DNA from: Hymenobacter sp. HSC-4F20
GTDB taxonomy: Bacteria; Bacteroidota; Bacteroidia; Cytophagales; Hymenobacteraceae
Direction: 5' to 3'
Length of the DNA stretch: 64,000 bases
Assembly (NCBI RefSeq): GCF_019599275.1
Contig: NZ_JAHZTD010000001.1
Location: forward strand, 62,001 to 126,000
Made by a program: the position numbers and the translations under genes. This document shows, piece after piece, positions 17,353 through 25,815 of this stretch; within the stretch, counting starts at the first letter, position 1, and each line of letters begins with the position of its first letter. The notes under the pieces were generated by a model. The model did no database searches, had not been told where the DNA came from, and worked only from the letters and a program-made list of their open reading frames with translations.

Positions 17353-18003
17353 TTACAGTAGGCCTTGCATGAAGGGGTCGTTGAAATCGGGGGCGAAGTG
17401 CAGCACGTTGGGCAGGTGGCTAAACTCGGCGGGCTGGTGCGTGGTGGTGAGGATAACGGTTTGCATACCAGCATTCAAAGCCGCTTCGGCGCCCTTGGGC
17501 ACGTCCTCGAACACGAGGCAGTCGGAGGGGGCTACCCCTAGTTTCTCGGCGGCTTTCAGGAAGGTTTCGGGGTGGGGCTTGCTCAGCTGCACGTCATCAG
17601 CACTGACGATGGCCGAGAAGTAGCGCCGAATGTCCAGGCCATCGAGCACGAAATCGATATTAAACGGAATGGCCGCCGAGCCAATAGCCAGCCGGATGCC
17701 GCGGGCGTGGGCCTGCTGCAGAAACTCCAGTAAGCCCGGCAACAGCCGCAAGTGGGGCCGAAACTCGTCCTGGTAACGCTGCTCCTTGCGCACGGCCAGC
17801 TCGTCCATTTCCTCGGCCGTAAACCGGTCGGGCCCAAACACGCGCACCAGCACTTCCTGGTTTTTGCCGTACATCTGCGGCTTTAGCTCTTCCCAGCTGA
17901 AGCTGCCGCCCAGCTCGTGGTTCAGGATGTGCTGCCAGGCGCTGGTGTGGTAGTCCATGTCGTGAATCATGGTGCCGTTGAGGTCGAAGAGAAAGGCTTT
18001 CAT
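17353..18003 (-). CDS. HAD-superfamily hydrolase, beta-phosphoglucomutase-like, with DxN motif
   Basis: The 216-residue protein has the order of a subfamily IA HAD enzyme: motif I FDLNGTM (D7), a four-helix cap, motif II AIGSAAIPFNID, motif III lysine in QLSKPHPETFLKAAEKLG, and motif IV FEDVPKGAEAAL. The usual motif I is DxDGT, and the second Asp is the general acid/base. Here position 9 is Asn. This points to a slower or altered phosphotransfer, or to a binding role. The start MKAFLFDLNGT is set by motif I. The gene lies 128 bases upstream of pirin on the same strand. Confidence 0.87.
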   Translation of the reverse strand: MKAFLFDLNGTMIHDMDYHTSAWQHILNHELGGSFSWEELKPQMYGKNQEVLVRVFGPDRFTAEEMDELAVRKEQRYQDEFRPHLRLLPGLLEFLQQAHARGIRLAIGSAAIPFNIDFVLDGLDIRRYFSAIVSADDVQLSKPHPETFLKAAEKLGVAPSDCLVFEDVPKGAEAALNAGMQTVILTTTHQPAEFSHLPNVLHFAPDFNDPFMQGLL

Positions 18004-18127
18004 AAGGAGAAGGGGATAGAGAAATGAGGTGGCTGAAGTAAGGTTCAGAAACCGCAAATGTCGGCTGTTTACGACTCAACTCAGTTTTCAATAATGGGAT
18101 AGCGCCTTCCTCAAGGCAGAATAGCAA

Positions 18128-18976
18128 TTAATGCAGTAGCAATTTGTGAGTTTTGCCGTTTAATGTAATTTCTACAAAATCTCTGTTGTTCGCGTAACGT
18201 ACATCTGTTTTACCTAAGTCAAATTCTTTGTGATGATTGGGGCATAAGAGAATGATATTGTGAAGGGTAGCTCTACCTGCTTGGCTGTGAGGTTCAATAT
18301 GTGCGGCCTCTATGTATTCACTACCATCAGCTTTCTTTATGCTGATTTTACAGATCTGACATTTATAATTTCTGTATCTCTTTATTAGTGCTATAGCTAC
18401 ATTGTTTCTTTTAAACAAAGTGTTTGAAATAGTTATAACTTCTAAAGGGTAGTTGGCATATTCCTCAATAGCTCGCTTTAGATCAATTTTATCTCTATAC
18501 GTACTATAGGTTTTCTCATGGACGGCTTCTTGCTCAGCCTCGTCAGATAATTGGCTGCTTTCTGATTTACTGTTATTAATGATCATTAAATATTTTCTGT
18601 GTAGTCGCCTCATCGCATGTTGGCTAACTGGCTTTCTGCCAGTCTTAGGGTTTCCTTCCTCTCTATATACTATATGCTTCATTAATGCGGATAGTGATGT
18701 CTGTAAATCATCATTGCTATAATCTCTGTTGATATTGAATAGGAAATAATCCATTGCGTACTCACTTAATGCCCTTTTAAACACACTGCCTTTTCGCAAG
18801 TGCTGAAAAATTCTTATGAAATCCTTTGCCGTGCCTTCATTGATCTTGTGCTCTGAATGTAACTCATTTGCTGCGGCAGCCTTGGTGATAGTGCCGGGAT
18901 TTTCATAAACATACTTCGCTTTGTCGTATGCTAAATGCACTTGTTCGGGAGTAACCTTTTGTCTAGAAGATGTCAT
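18128..18976 (-). CDS. AT-rich HNH endonuclease
   Basis: The 282-residue protein ends in a clear HNH nuclease: a CQIC zinc knuckle, EAAHIEPHSQ (catalytic His), TLHNIILLCPNHHKEFDLG (Asn and His, with the second zinc pair partly represented by Cys). The N-terminal 200 residues are helical, rich in Lys, Glu and Asn, and fit no domain I can name. Base and codon use are strikingly AT-rich against the flanking genes, which suggests recent acquisition. No methyltransferase, helicase or other defence gene is adjacent, so it is an orphan nuclease. It could be a restriction-like enzyme against modified DNA or a remnant of a mobile element. Confidence 0.85.
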   Translation of the reverse strand: MTSSRQKVTPEQVHLAYDKAKYVYENPGTITKAAAANELHSEHKINEGTAKDFIRIFQHLRKGSVFKRALSEYAMDYFLFNINRDYSNDDLQTSLSALMKHIVYREEGNPKTGRKPVSQHAMRRLHRKYLMIINNSKSESSQLSDEAEQEAVHEKTYSTYRDKIDLKRAIEEYANYPLEVITISNTLFKRNNVAIALIKRYRNYKCQICKISIKKADGSEYIEAAHIEPHSQAGRATLHNIILLCPNHHKEFDLGKTDVRYANNRDFVEITLNGKTHKLLLH

Positions 18977-19065
18977 CGTGTGAAGGAATTGTGTGAGGAG
19001 GTATACTTGAAGGATATAGGAATATACACTTCATCTACCTGATCCGACGCTTCGGTAACGGCAAG

Positions 19066-19096
19066 TTTCATCGGCTGCAGTAGCGGGCCACTTTTG
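19066..19096 (+). promoter_or_regulatory. Candidate promoter of the TonB-dependent receptor gene
   Basis: TTTC is followed after exactly 19 bases by CACTTTTG. Each half differs by one base from the TTTG and TAnnTTTG consensus. The start codon lies 24 bases further on. Confidence 0.4.
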
Positions 19097-19120
19097 GTCC
19101 AACCCTACGCCGCTACCCCC

Positions 19121-21319
19121 ATGAAACGTCTGCTACTCCTTGTCCTGCTGCTGGTTTTCGCCCTTCGCGCGCTGGCCCAACCCACTACCATGCTCAGCGG
19201 CACCGTTCGGGATGGCGCCGGCCAGCCCCTGCCGGGCGCTAATGTGTTCCTGAAAACCACCTTCGACGGGGCCAGCACCGATTCGCTGGGGCGGTTTCGT
19301 TTTGAAACCCAGCAAGCTGCCGGCTCCTACGTATTGCAAGCCAGTCTGCTCGGGTTCGTGACGGTGGAGCGCCAGGTTACGCTCAGCGGGACGCCCCTGC
19401 GGCTTGATCTTACCTTGAAAAGCACGCCCCACGCCCTGGGCTCGGTGGTAATTACTGCCGGTTCTTTCGAGGCCAGCGACGAGCACCGCAGCGCCGCCCT
19501 CACCACCCGCGACATCCAAACTACGGCCGGAGCCCTGGCCGATGTGGCCGCCGCCTTCAACACCTTGCCCGGCACCACGCGGGTAGGCGAGGATGGCATG
19601 CTGTTCGTGCGGGGCGGGGCGGCCTCGGAAACCAAAGTGTATCTGGATGGCCTACCCATTCAAAACCCTTACAACGCCACGGTAGCCGCGGTGCCGGCGC
19701 GGGGGCGCTTCTCGCCCAGCCTGTTTAAAGGCACCGTGTTCAGCACCGGCGGCTACTCGGCCCAGTACGGGCAGGCCCTGTCGGGGGTGTTGCTGCTGAA
19801 CTCGACGGACCTGGCCCCGGAAACGGAAACCGGCGTATCGGCTACCTCGGTGTTTCTGGGCGCGGCCCGCACGCAGCGCTGGGAGCGTACGTCCGTAGCT
19901 GCTACCCTCGACTACACCAACTTGCAGCCCTACCAGCACCTGCTGCCCCAAAACGTGACCTGGCCAGTGTCGCCGCGCGGGCTGACTACCTCCCTCACCC
20001 TGCGCCACCGCACCGGGCAGGCGGGCATGCTGAAAGTGTACGGCACCTGGAGCCAGCAGCAGATGCGGATTGGGCAGCCCAGCCCCGAGCCCAGCGGCCG
20101 GCAAACGGTAGCGCTGCGCGCTGGCAATGGCTACCTCAACACCACTTTCCGCAGCCCCCTACGCCGGGGTTGGAGCCTGCAGTCGGGGGTAGGACTGAGC
20201 CGCGACAACCAGCGCGTGGCCCCCGATACGCTACGCATCCAGACGCTGGAACAGGCCCTCACCGCCCGGCTGGTGCTCATCAACGACTCGGCCGCGGCGC
20301 GCTGGAACGTGAAAATCGGGGCCGAAGTGCTGGCTCAGAGCGTGCAGCAGTTGGTGCAGCCCAACGCCGCCCTGAGCACGATGTACCGGCCGGAGTTCAC
20401 CGAAAAACGGGCAGCGGCTTTTGTAGAATCAGACTTCCAACTGAATGACCGGCTGGCTGGCCGCGTGGGCGGACGCGCGGAATACTCGGCGCTGCTACAG
20501 CAGTGGAACGCCGCGCCGCGCCTGGCCCTGGCGTATCAGACCACCGAAAGCAGCTCCCTCTCCGCTGCCTACGGCCGCTTCTACCAAACCCCCGACAACG
20601 CCCTGCTGCTGGTGCAGCCCACCCTGCGGTTCGAGCAAGCTACCCACTCGGTGCTTACCTACCAGTACACCCACGACCGGCAGCTGCTGCAGGTAGAGGC
20701 CTACTACAAAACCTACCGCCACCTCACCCGCTACGATGGCCTACACCCGCGCAACCCCTGGGCTTACGACAATGGCGGCTCCGGCTACGCCCGCGGCCTG
20801 GATGTGCTGTGGCGCGACCGGAAAACCATCAAAAACCTGGAATACTATGTCAGCTACGGTTTTCTGGACACCAAGCGCCAGTACCGCCAAGACCCCGTAG
20901 CGGCCGTACCCACGTTTGCGGCCCGGCACAGCGTATCGGTGGTAGGCAAGTACTGGGTGCAGCCCCTGCACACGCTGCTGGGCGCTACCTACAGCTTCGG
21001 CAGCCCCCGTCGCTTCCACGACCTCAACGACCCCGAGCACGGCTACAACCAAGGGGTGCTACCCACCTACCAAGACGTAAGCTTGAATGCCAGCTACGTT
21101 ACCCGCCTGTTTGGGCAATACACGGTGCTGCACGTTTCGGCTACCAATGTGCTGGGCCGCCAGAACGTGTTCGGCTACCGCTATGCTTCCCAGCCCGATG
21201 CGGCGGGCACTTTCAACCGCGTAGCCATAACGCCCACCGCGCCCCGCATGCTGTTCGTGGGCCTGTTCATCTCCATCAACAAGAAACGCGCCCTGGATCT
21301 GGACGAGCGGCCGGAGTAA
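19121..21319 (+). CDS. TonB-dependent outer-membrane receptor with CarboxypepD-reg-like domain
   Basis: The 732-residue protein has a signal peptide (MKRLLLLVLLLVFALRALAQ), then an Ig-like carboxypeptidase-regulatory domain (MLSGTVRDGAGQPLPGANVF to LTLKSTPHALG), a plug with FNTLPGTTRVGEDGMLFVRG and YSAQYGQALSGVLLLNS, and a C-terminal 22-strand barrel. It imports a ligand across the outer membrane with TonB energy. No SusD partner follows, so it is not a classical glycan SusCD pair; small receptors of this type often handle siderophores, vitamins or metals. The plug keeps the VxRGGxxxETKVYLDGLPIQN pattern. No canonical TonB box could be picked out. The ligand is unknown. Confidence 0.9.
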   Translation: MKRLLLLVLLLVFALRALAQPTTMLSGTVRDGAGQPLPGANVFLKTTFDGASTDSLGRFRFETQQAAGSYVLQASLLGFVTVERQVTLSGTPLRLDLTLKSTPHALGSVVITAGSFEASDEHRSAALTTRDIQTTAGALADVAAAFNTLPGTTRVGEDGMLFVRGGAASETKVYLDGLPIQNPYNATVAAVPARGRFSPSLFKGTVFSTGGYSAQYGQALSGVLLLNSTDLAPETETGVSATSVFLGAARTQRWERTSVAATLDYTNLQPYQHLLPQNVTWPVSPRGLTTSLTLRHRTGQAGMLKVYGTWSQQQMRIGQPSPEPSGRQTVALRAGNGYLNTTFRSPLRRGWSLQSGVGLSRDNQRVAPDTLRIQTLEQALTARLVLINDSAAARWNVKIGAEVLAQSVQQLVQPNAALSTMYRPEFTEKRAAAFVESDFQLNDRLAGRVGGRAEYSALLQQWNAAPRLALAYQTTESSSLSAAYGRFYQTPDNALLLVQPTLRFEQATHSVLTYQYTHDRQLLQVEAYYKTYRHLTRYDGLHPRNPWAYDNGGSGYARGLDVLWRDRKTIKNLEYYVSYGFLDTKRQYRQDPVAAVPTFAARHSVSVVGKYWVQPLHTLLGATYSFGSPRRFHDLNDPEHGYNQGVLPTYQDVSLNASYVTRLFGQYTVLHVSATNVLGRQNVFGYRYASQPDAAGTFNRVAITPTAPRMLFVGLFISINKKRALDLDERPE

Positions 21320-21413
21320 GTAGGCAAGCTGCAAGCGCAGGGCTGGGGGTAGGACCAGCCGTTAAGCTGCAATGAGGACAGTAGCGTAAGTTGCGGCCTT
21401 ACTACCCTCCGCT

Positions 21414-22187
21414 ATGCTCCGAAAGGCACCACCTTCTATCCGGCCTCAGTTGCAGCGTCGCCTGCTGTGGTGGGCGGCCGGGCTTGCCGCCTTGGGCTGT
21501 ACGCAGTGCGGACCGGGGAACCAGGGCCGCACCCCCGCGGCCGACCACTACATCAGCTACCAGGTAAATCCGCGCCGGCAGGCTTTGCGCCTGTACTGGC
21601 AGGATGAGCAGGGGAGGCCCTTTCGTAGCGTTCAGCGCCTACGCGAATGGGCAACGGCCCACCAGCAGCGGCTAGTATTTGCAACCAACGGCGGAATGTA
21701 CAAGGCCGGCAATGTTCCGCTGGGGCTGCTGCTGGAGCAGGGGGTAGTGCGTACGCCGTTGGATACGACCCAGGGGGTAGGCAATTTTTACTTGAAGCCC
21801 AACGGCGTATTTTATTTAACGGCCGAGGGCAAAGCCGGCATCGTTCCTACGGCGGCCTTTCCCCACGTCAGGCGTGTTCGGTACGCTACGCAGTCGGGGC
21901 CGCTGCTGGTGCTGAATGGGCAGATTCACCCGGCTTTCCGGGCCAACTCCACCAATCTGCATATTCGGAATGGCGTGGGCATTCTGCCCGATGGAACCGT
22001 GCTATTTGCCATGTCCAGGGAGAAGGTCCGCTTCTACGACATGGCCGCTTATTTCCGGGAACAAGGCTGCCAGACGGCTCTCTACCTCGATGGGTTTGTG
22101 TCGCGCACCTATCTGCCCGAGAAGCAATGGGTCCAGACAGATGGAGACTTCGGCGTCATTATCGGCGTCACTGAGCCTGCCCGTTAA
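21414..22187 (+). CDS. Phosphodiester glycosidase family protein (NAGPA/DUF2233-like)
   Basis: The 257-residue product begins with a basic N-terminus and a membrane or lipoprotein signal (RRLLWWAAGLAALGCTQC). The body is the phosphodiester glycosidase fold: RLVFATNGGMYKAGNVPLGL, FYLKPNGVFYL, ATQSGPLLVLNGQIHPAF, IRNGVGILPDGTVLFAMS and TALYLDGFVSRTYLPEK. The domain in the human uncovering enzyme removes GlcNAc from a phosphodiester; bacterial members act on wall or surface glycans. It lies 94 bases after the receptor gene in the same direction, so cotranscription is possible. A hairpin follows. Confidence 0.85.
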   Translation: MLRKAPPSIRPQLQRRLLWWAAGLAALGCTQCGPGNQGRTPAADHYISYQVNPRRQALRLYWQDEQGRPFRSVQRLREWATAHQQRLVFATNGGMYKAGNVPLGLLLEQGVVRTPLDTTQGVGNFYLKPNGVFYLTAEGKAGIVPTAAFPHVRRVRYATQSGPLLVLNGQIHPAFRANSTNLHIRNGVGILPDGTVLFAMSREKVRFYDMAAYFREQGCQTALYLDGFVSRTYLPEKQWVQTDGDFGVIIGVTEPAR

Positions 22188-22228
22188 GCTTTCTTATTGG
22201 GGTGCAGGGCTGCCTTATCAGTAGCGCG

Positions 22229-22256
22229 CCGGCCAACGCTGAAAAGCGTTGGCCGG
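22229..22256 (+). terminator. Hairpin terminator
   Basis: CCGGCCAACGCT pairs perfectly with AGCGTTGGCCGG around a GAAA tetraloop, 41 bases after the stop codon. The tail is only moderately U-rich (TGTCGTTTGG). Confidence 0.75.
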
Positions 22257-22430
22257 TGTCGTTTGGGGCTTGGGGGATAGGGGTGAGGAAAAGCCCACCG
22301 TTGATTTTTCTCTCGGGGGCTGCTGGCTACGCTTCATCCTGAAAATCCGACGGTTCGGTGAGGGCAAATTTCTTCGGAGCCGCGGCTAGCCCACCTTTGA
22401 CTCATCAACCACCACAAACCTTTCCTCGTC

Positions 22431-23120
22431 ATGAAAAAAGCCCTGTTCACCCTCGCCCTGGTAGCCGCTTCCGTTGCCGCCGTAGCCCAGCCCACCGCTG
22501 CTACCCCCGCCGCTACTACCCATGCCGATGCCTACACCAGCATGATGGCCACAACCATTCAGGACCTGATGAGCACCGGCGACCCGGCCAAACTAAAGCA
22601 GGCTGATGCCAAGCTGGAGCGCGCCGCCCAGGTAGCCCCCAAAGACTGGCTGCCCCGCTACTACCAGGCTTACGCCCGCGTGATTACCACCTTCGTAAGC
22701 AAGGAGGAAGACGACGCCAAGGACAAGTACCTCGACCAGGCCGAAACGGCTCTGGCGCAAGCCCGCAAGCTGGGCGGCGAGGAATCGGAGCTGCTGGTAG
22801 TGCAGGCTTACATTTACCAGGCCCGCCTGAGCATTTCGCCTATGCTGCGCTCCATGAAGTACTCTAAAATGGTGACGGAAACGCTGGCCGCCGCCAAAAA
22901 AGCCAACCCTGCCAACCCGCGCATTTACCTGGTGCAGGCCAACAACGTGTACTACACGCCTGCCATGTTCGGGGGTGGGGCCGAGGTAGCTAAGCCCCTC
23001 TTCCAGGAAGCCCAGACGCGGTTCGTGGCCTTCAAGCCCAGCTCGGTGCTGGCTCCCAACTGGGGCGAGCGGCAGGTGAAAGGCCGGTTGAAAAGCTACG
23101 AAACGGCATCGGTTAAGTAA
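22431..23120 (+). CDS. Periplasmic helical-repeat (TPR-like) protein, unknown
   Basis: The 229-residue protein has a signal peptide (MKKALFTLALVAASVAAVAQ), an Ala/Thr-rich spacer and then paired helices of TPR type: LKQADAKLERAAQVAPKDWL, YLDQAETALAQARKLGGEES, AAKKANPANPRIYLVQANN. The phrase MFGGGAEVAKPLFQEAQTRF near the end recurs in Bacteroidota proteins of this type. It probably binds other proteins in the periplasm. I cannot name the function or partner. Confidence 0.75.
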   Translation: MKKALFTLALVAASVAAVAQPTAATPAATTHADAYTSMMATTIQDLMSTGDPAKLKQADAKLERAAQVAPKDWLPRYYQAYARVITTFVSKEEDDAKDKYLDQAETALAQARKLGGEESELLVVQAYIYQARLSISPMLRSMKYSKMVTETLAAAKKANPANPRIYLVQANNVYYTPAMFGGGAEVAKPLFQEAQTRFVAFKPSSVLAPNWGERQVKGRLKSYETASVK

Positions 23121-23534
23121 GTTGCCGGGGCCGCTCTGCCGTGGCTCCCGAAGCTAAGCCTCAACAAGCAAGCAATAGAACGTCAGGCTTGGGCTGGTGT
23201 TGAACAATGGGGGGGCGTATTCGCGTCTGCGGCGTGCGGCGTTGTTTAGGTGCCCCGCCAGGCATGTTGTTCTCGGTCAGTCGTTGACTACAATGGCCTA
23301 TGGCTCTGGCAATAAGACGCCGCCCGTACGCGCCTCTGCATCGTCTACCATCAGCCTACCAGATGCTGCGCGGGGTGGCCGCCAGCTGAAGCAGGACACG
23401 GCCTTTGGGCAAACCACCGCGCCCACCTTAACCAAAACCAATCCATACGGCAAGCGCCACGACGCCTGCCCACCGGTGCCGCCAGCTTTCCTTATCTTTT
23501 CGCTTGCCTTATCTGCCCGTCGGGGCTCCATGCT
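23121..23534. other. Gene-free stretch before the first LytS gene
   Basis: A 156-codon open frame crosses this region, but it has no start context or recognisable domain and overlaps the kinase N-terminus. No hairpin or complete promoter could be identified. Confidence 0.4.
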
Positions 23535-24656
23535 ATGCTTGAATCTGCCCTGCCAACAAACCACCCGGCCCCAGCTACCGAAGATGCCCTGCAGGTGCGG
23601 AAAACTTCCCTCACCAACCTGGGCCGCCACTACCCGCACCGCAAGTGGGCCTTCATGCTGGGCCTGATGCTGATTTTATCAGTAGTGATGAGCTTCGTAT
23701 TCTGCCGGAAGTGCTCCGTGGGGAGCGAGGATTTTCTGGTCACGTTCGGCTATAACTTTTTCTATACCACCGGCCTGTGGCTGGCCAACGGCTTCCCCAG
23801 CGAGTGGCTTAACCGCCGCGTCGACTGGACAATTCAGCCCATCAAGCGCTTTCTCATTACGCTGTCTATGTCGCTGGTGCTGTCGCTCATCGTGATTTTC
23901 ATTGTCACGACGAGCTTCAACGTGCTCTACCACCACCGCCCCCTCAGCTCCATTACCTGGCGGCCCTTCGTGATGCCCTTGCTCATTACGGTGGTGGTGT
24001 CGTTGTTTTTGCACAGCCGCTCGTTTCTGCTGAGCTGGCGCGATGCCACCACCCAGGCCGAGCGCCTGCAGAAGGAAAACGCCCTGGCCCAGGCCGACAG
24101 CCTCCGCCGCCAGCTCGACCCACACTTCCTGTTCAATTCCCTGAACGCCCTGACCTCTTTGGTAGAGGAAAACGACCCCGCCCGGGCCACCCGCTTTATC
24201 CGCCAGCTCAGCCAGGTGTACCGCTACGTGCTCGATAGCCAGGACCAGGAAGTAGTGCCCCTGGCCGACGAAATGCGCTTCGTGGAAGCCTACCTGTTTC
24301 TGCAGCGCACCCGCCTGGGCGAGGGCGTGCAGGTGGAAATGCGCCTACCCCCCGCCGCGCTGGACACCCTGTTTGTGCCCCCGCTGGCCGTGCAGCTCCT
24401 CCTCGAAAACGCCCTCAAGCACAACGCCACCTCCCAGCGCGACCCACTCCGTATCCGCATAGAGCTAGATGAAACGGCCCGCACACTGGCCGTGCGCAAC
24501 ATCCGCCGCCCCCGCCGCCTCCCCGATGGCGAATCGACGGGCCTGGGCCTGAAAAACCTGCGGGCCCGCTACGCCTTCCTCACCAGCCAGCCGGTGCGGG
24601 TGGAGGAGTCCGACGGGGAGTTTGGGGTAGTGCTGCCGGTGCTGGAGCTGCGGTGA
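23535..24656 (+). CDS. LytS/YehU-type sensor histidine kinase
   Basis: The 373-residue inner-membrane kinase has four hydrophobic helices (about 38-58, 68-86, 105-127, 145-162), a coiled linker, and the His_kinase domain with H197 in QLDPHFLFNSLNALTSL. The ATPase domain has LLLENALKHN (N box) and GLGLKNLRARY (G box). There is no large periplasmic sensor loop, so it may sense the membrane or a neighbour. It is followed after 194 bases by a LytTR regulator that should be its partner. A related kinase lies on the other strand 3 kb away. Confidence 0.92.
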   Translation: MLESALPTNHPAPATEDALQVRKTSLTNLGRHYPHRKWAFMLGLMLILSVVMSFVFCRKCSVGSEDFLVTFGYNFFYTTGLWLANGFPSEWLNRRVDWTIQPIKRFLITLSMSLVLSLIVIFIVTTSFNVLYHHRPLSSITWRPFVMPLLITVVVSLFLHSRSFLLSWRDATTQAERLQKENALAQADSLRRQLDPHFLFNSLNALTSLVEENDPARATRFIRQLSQVYRYVLDSQDQEVVPLADEMRFVEAYLFLQRTRLGEGVQVEMRLPPAALDTLFVPPLAVQLLLENALKHNATSQRDPLRIRIELDETARTLAVRNIRRPRRLPDGESTGLGLKNLRARYAFLTSQPVRVEESDGEFGVVLPVLELR

Positions 24657-24676
24657 GGTTAGTGGCTGTCGGGCGC

Positions 24677-24780
24677 TGTAGAGACGCGAAGTATCGCGCC
24701 TCCCGCCCGAACGACTGGCCCGGAACAGCACAGCAGAACCAACGTCAGCCACGGCAAGACGCCAAGTAGGGCGTCGCTAC
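24677..24780. repeat. Two degenerate GACGC-type hairpins between kinase and regulator
   Basis: TGTAGAGACGCGAAGTATCGCGCCTC is an imperfect copy of the perfect palindrome found ahead of leuA. About 80 bases later GACGCC-aagta-GGGCGTC forms a second, shorter hairpin. Both sit in the gap between lytS-like and lytR-like genes. Confidence 0.55.
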
Positions 24781-24850
24781 ACCCAGCCGGAAGCCGCTTC
24801 GAACACCGTTTGGCAGCTAGCTTTAGCGCCAGAATTCTTACTTACCCCCA

Positions 24851-25645
24851 ATGCCTGCAACTACTACCCCACTTCGTGCCCTGATTATTGAAGATGAGCC
24901 CCTGGCCGCCCGCCGTCTTGCGGAGCTGCTGCGCAAGCAAACCCAGCCGGTAGAGGTAGTAGGCACGGCCGAATCGGTGGCTGAGGCCGAAGCTCTGCTG
25001 CACGCCCTGCGCCCCGCCCCGGACGTGCTGTTTCTGGATATTCACCTGGCCGACGGGCTGAGCTTCGAGCTGTTCGAGCGCCTGGAAATCAGTAGCCCGG
25101 TCATCTTTACCACCGCCTACGACAAGTATGCCCTGCGCGCCTTCAAGGTGAACAGCGTCGACTACCTACTCAAACCCATCGACCCGGAGGAGCTGGCGGC
25201 GGCGCTAACCAAGCTGGAGCGCCAGCGCCAGGCCGCTACCCCCACCTTCGATGCCAACCTGCTGGCCCAGGTGCTGCGCCAGGCTCAGCCGGCCAAGGAG
25301 TACAAATCACGGTTTGTGGTGCGGGTAGGCGAGCATCTGAAAGCCATTCCCGTCGAGCAGATTGCCTACTTCGCCAGCCTGGAAAAAGTGACCCTGCTGC
25401 ACACCCGCGAAGGCCGCAAGTTTGTGGTCGACTACACCCTGGAGCAGCTCGAAGGCATGCTCGACCCCACGGAGTTCTTCCGCCTCAACCGCGCTTACCT
25501 GGCCCACGCCGAAGCCATCCACGACATTATCCACTACACCAACTCCCGCCTCCAAACCGTCCTCAAGCCCACCGCCCCCGACAACGACACCGTGCTGGTG
25601 AGCCGGGAAAAAGTAGCCGCCTTCAAAGCGTGGCTGGATAGATAA
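24851..25645 (+). CDS. LytTR-family response regulator
   Basis: The 264-residue protein has a receiver domain (acidic pocket at E14-D15-E16, phospho-acceptor D63 in FLDIHLADG, Lys in YLLKPID) and a C-terminal LytTR DNA-binding domain from about 155 (RFVVRVGEHLKAIPVEQIAYF to FFRLNRAYLAHAEAI and VLVSREKVAAFKAWLD). Phosphorylation by the LytS-type kinase encoded upstream should drive DNA binding. The target genes are unknown. Confidence 0.92.
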   Translation: MPATTTPLRALIIEDEPLAARRLAELLRKQTQPVEVVGTAESVAEAEALLHALRPAPDVLFLDIHLADGLSFELFERLEISSPVIFTTAYDKYALRAFKVNSVDYLLKPIDPEELAAALTKLERQRQAATPTFDANLLAQVLRQAQPAKEYKSRFVVRVGEHLKAIPVEQIAYFASLEKVTLLHTREGRKFVVDYTLEQLEGMLDPTEFFRLNRAYLAHAEAIHDIIHYTNSRLQTVLKPTAPDNDTVLVSREKVAAFKAWLDR

Positions 25646-25687
25646 TATAGTAATTAAGTAGTTATATAGTAAGCCGGTAAAGTGAAA

Positions 25688-25796
25688 GAACGTCATACTG
25701 AGCGCAGTCGAAGCATCTCTACCGCTTCGTTGCAGAAGGTGAGGCCGGTTAATTAGCTAGCAGTAAAAATGCTTCGACTGCGCTCAGCAGACGTTC
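25688..25796. repeat. Dispersed palindromic repeat, copy between two convergent regulators
   Basis: GAACGTC-atactGAGCGCAGTCGAAGCAT pairs with ATGCTTCGACTGCGCTC-agcaGACGTTC; the inner part contains CTCTACCGCTTCGTTGC. It sits between the ends of the two LytTR genes and could act as a two-way terminator. Confidence 0.8.
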
Positions 25797-25815
25797 AGTT
25801 GAGTATCACACTGCT

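Noticed and set aside
23197..23667. 156-codon open frame ahead of and overlapping the first LytS gene
   Set aside because: It has no recognisable domain, poor composition and overlaps the clear kinase start in another frame.
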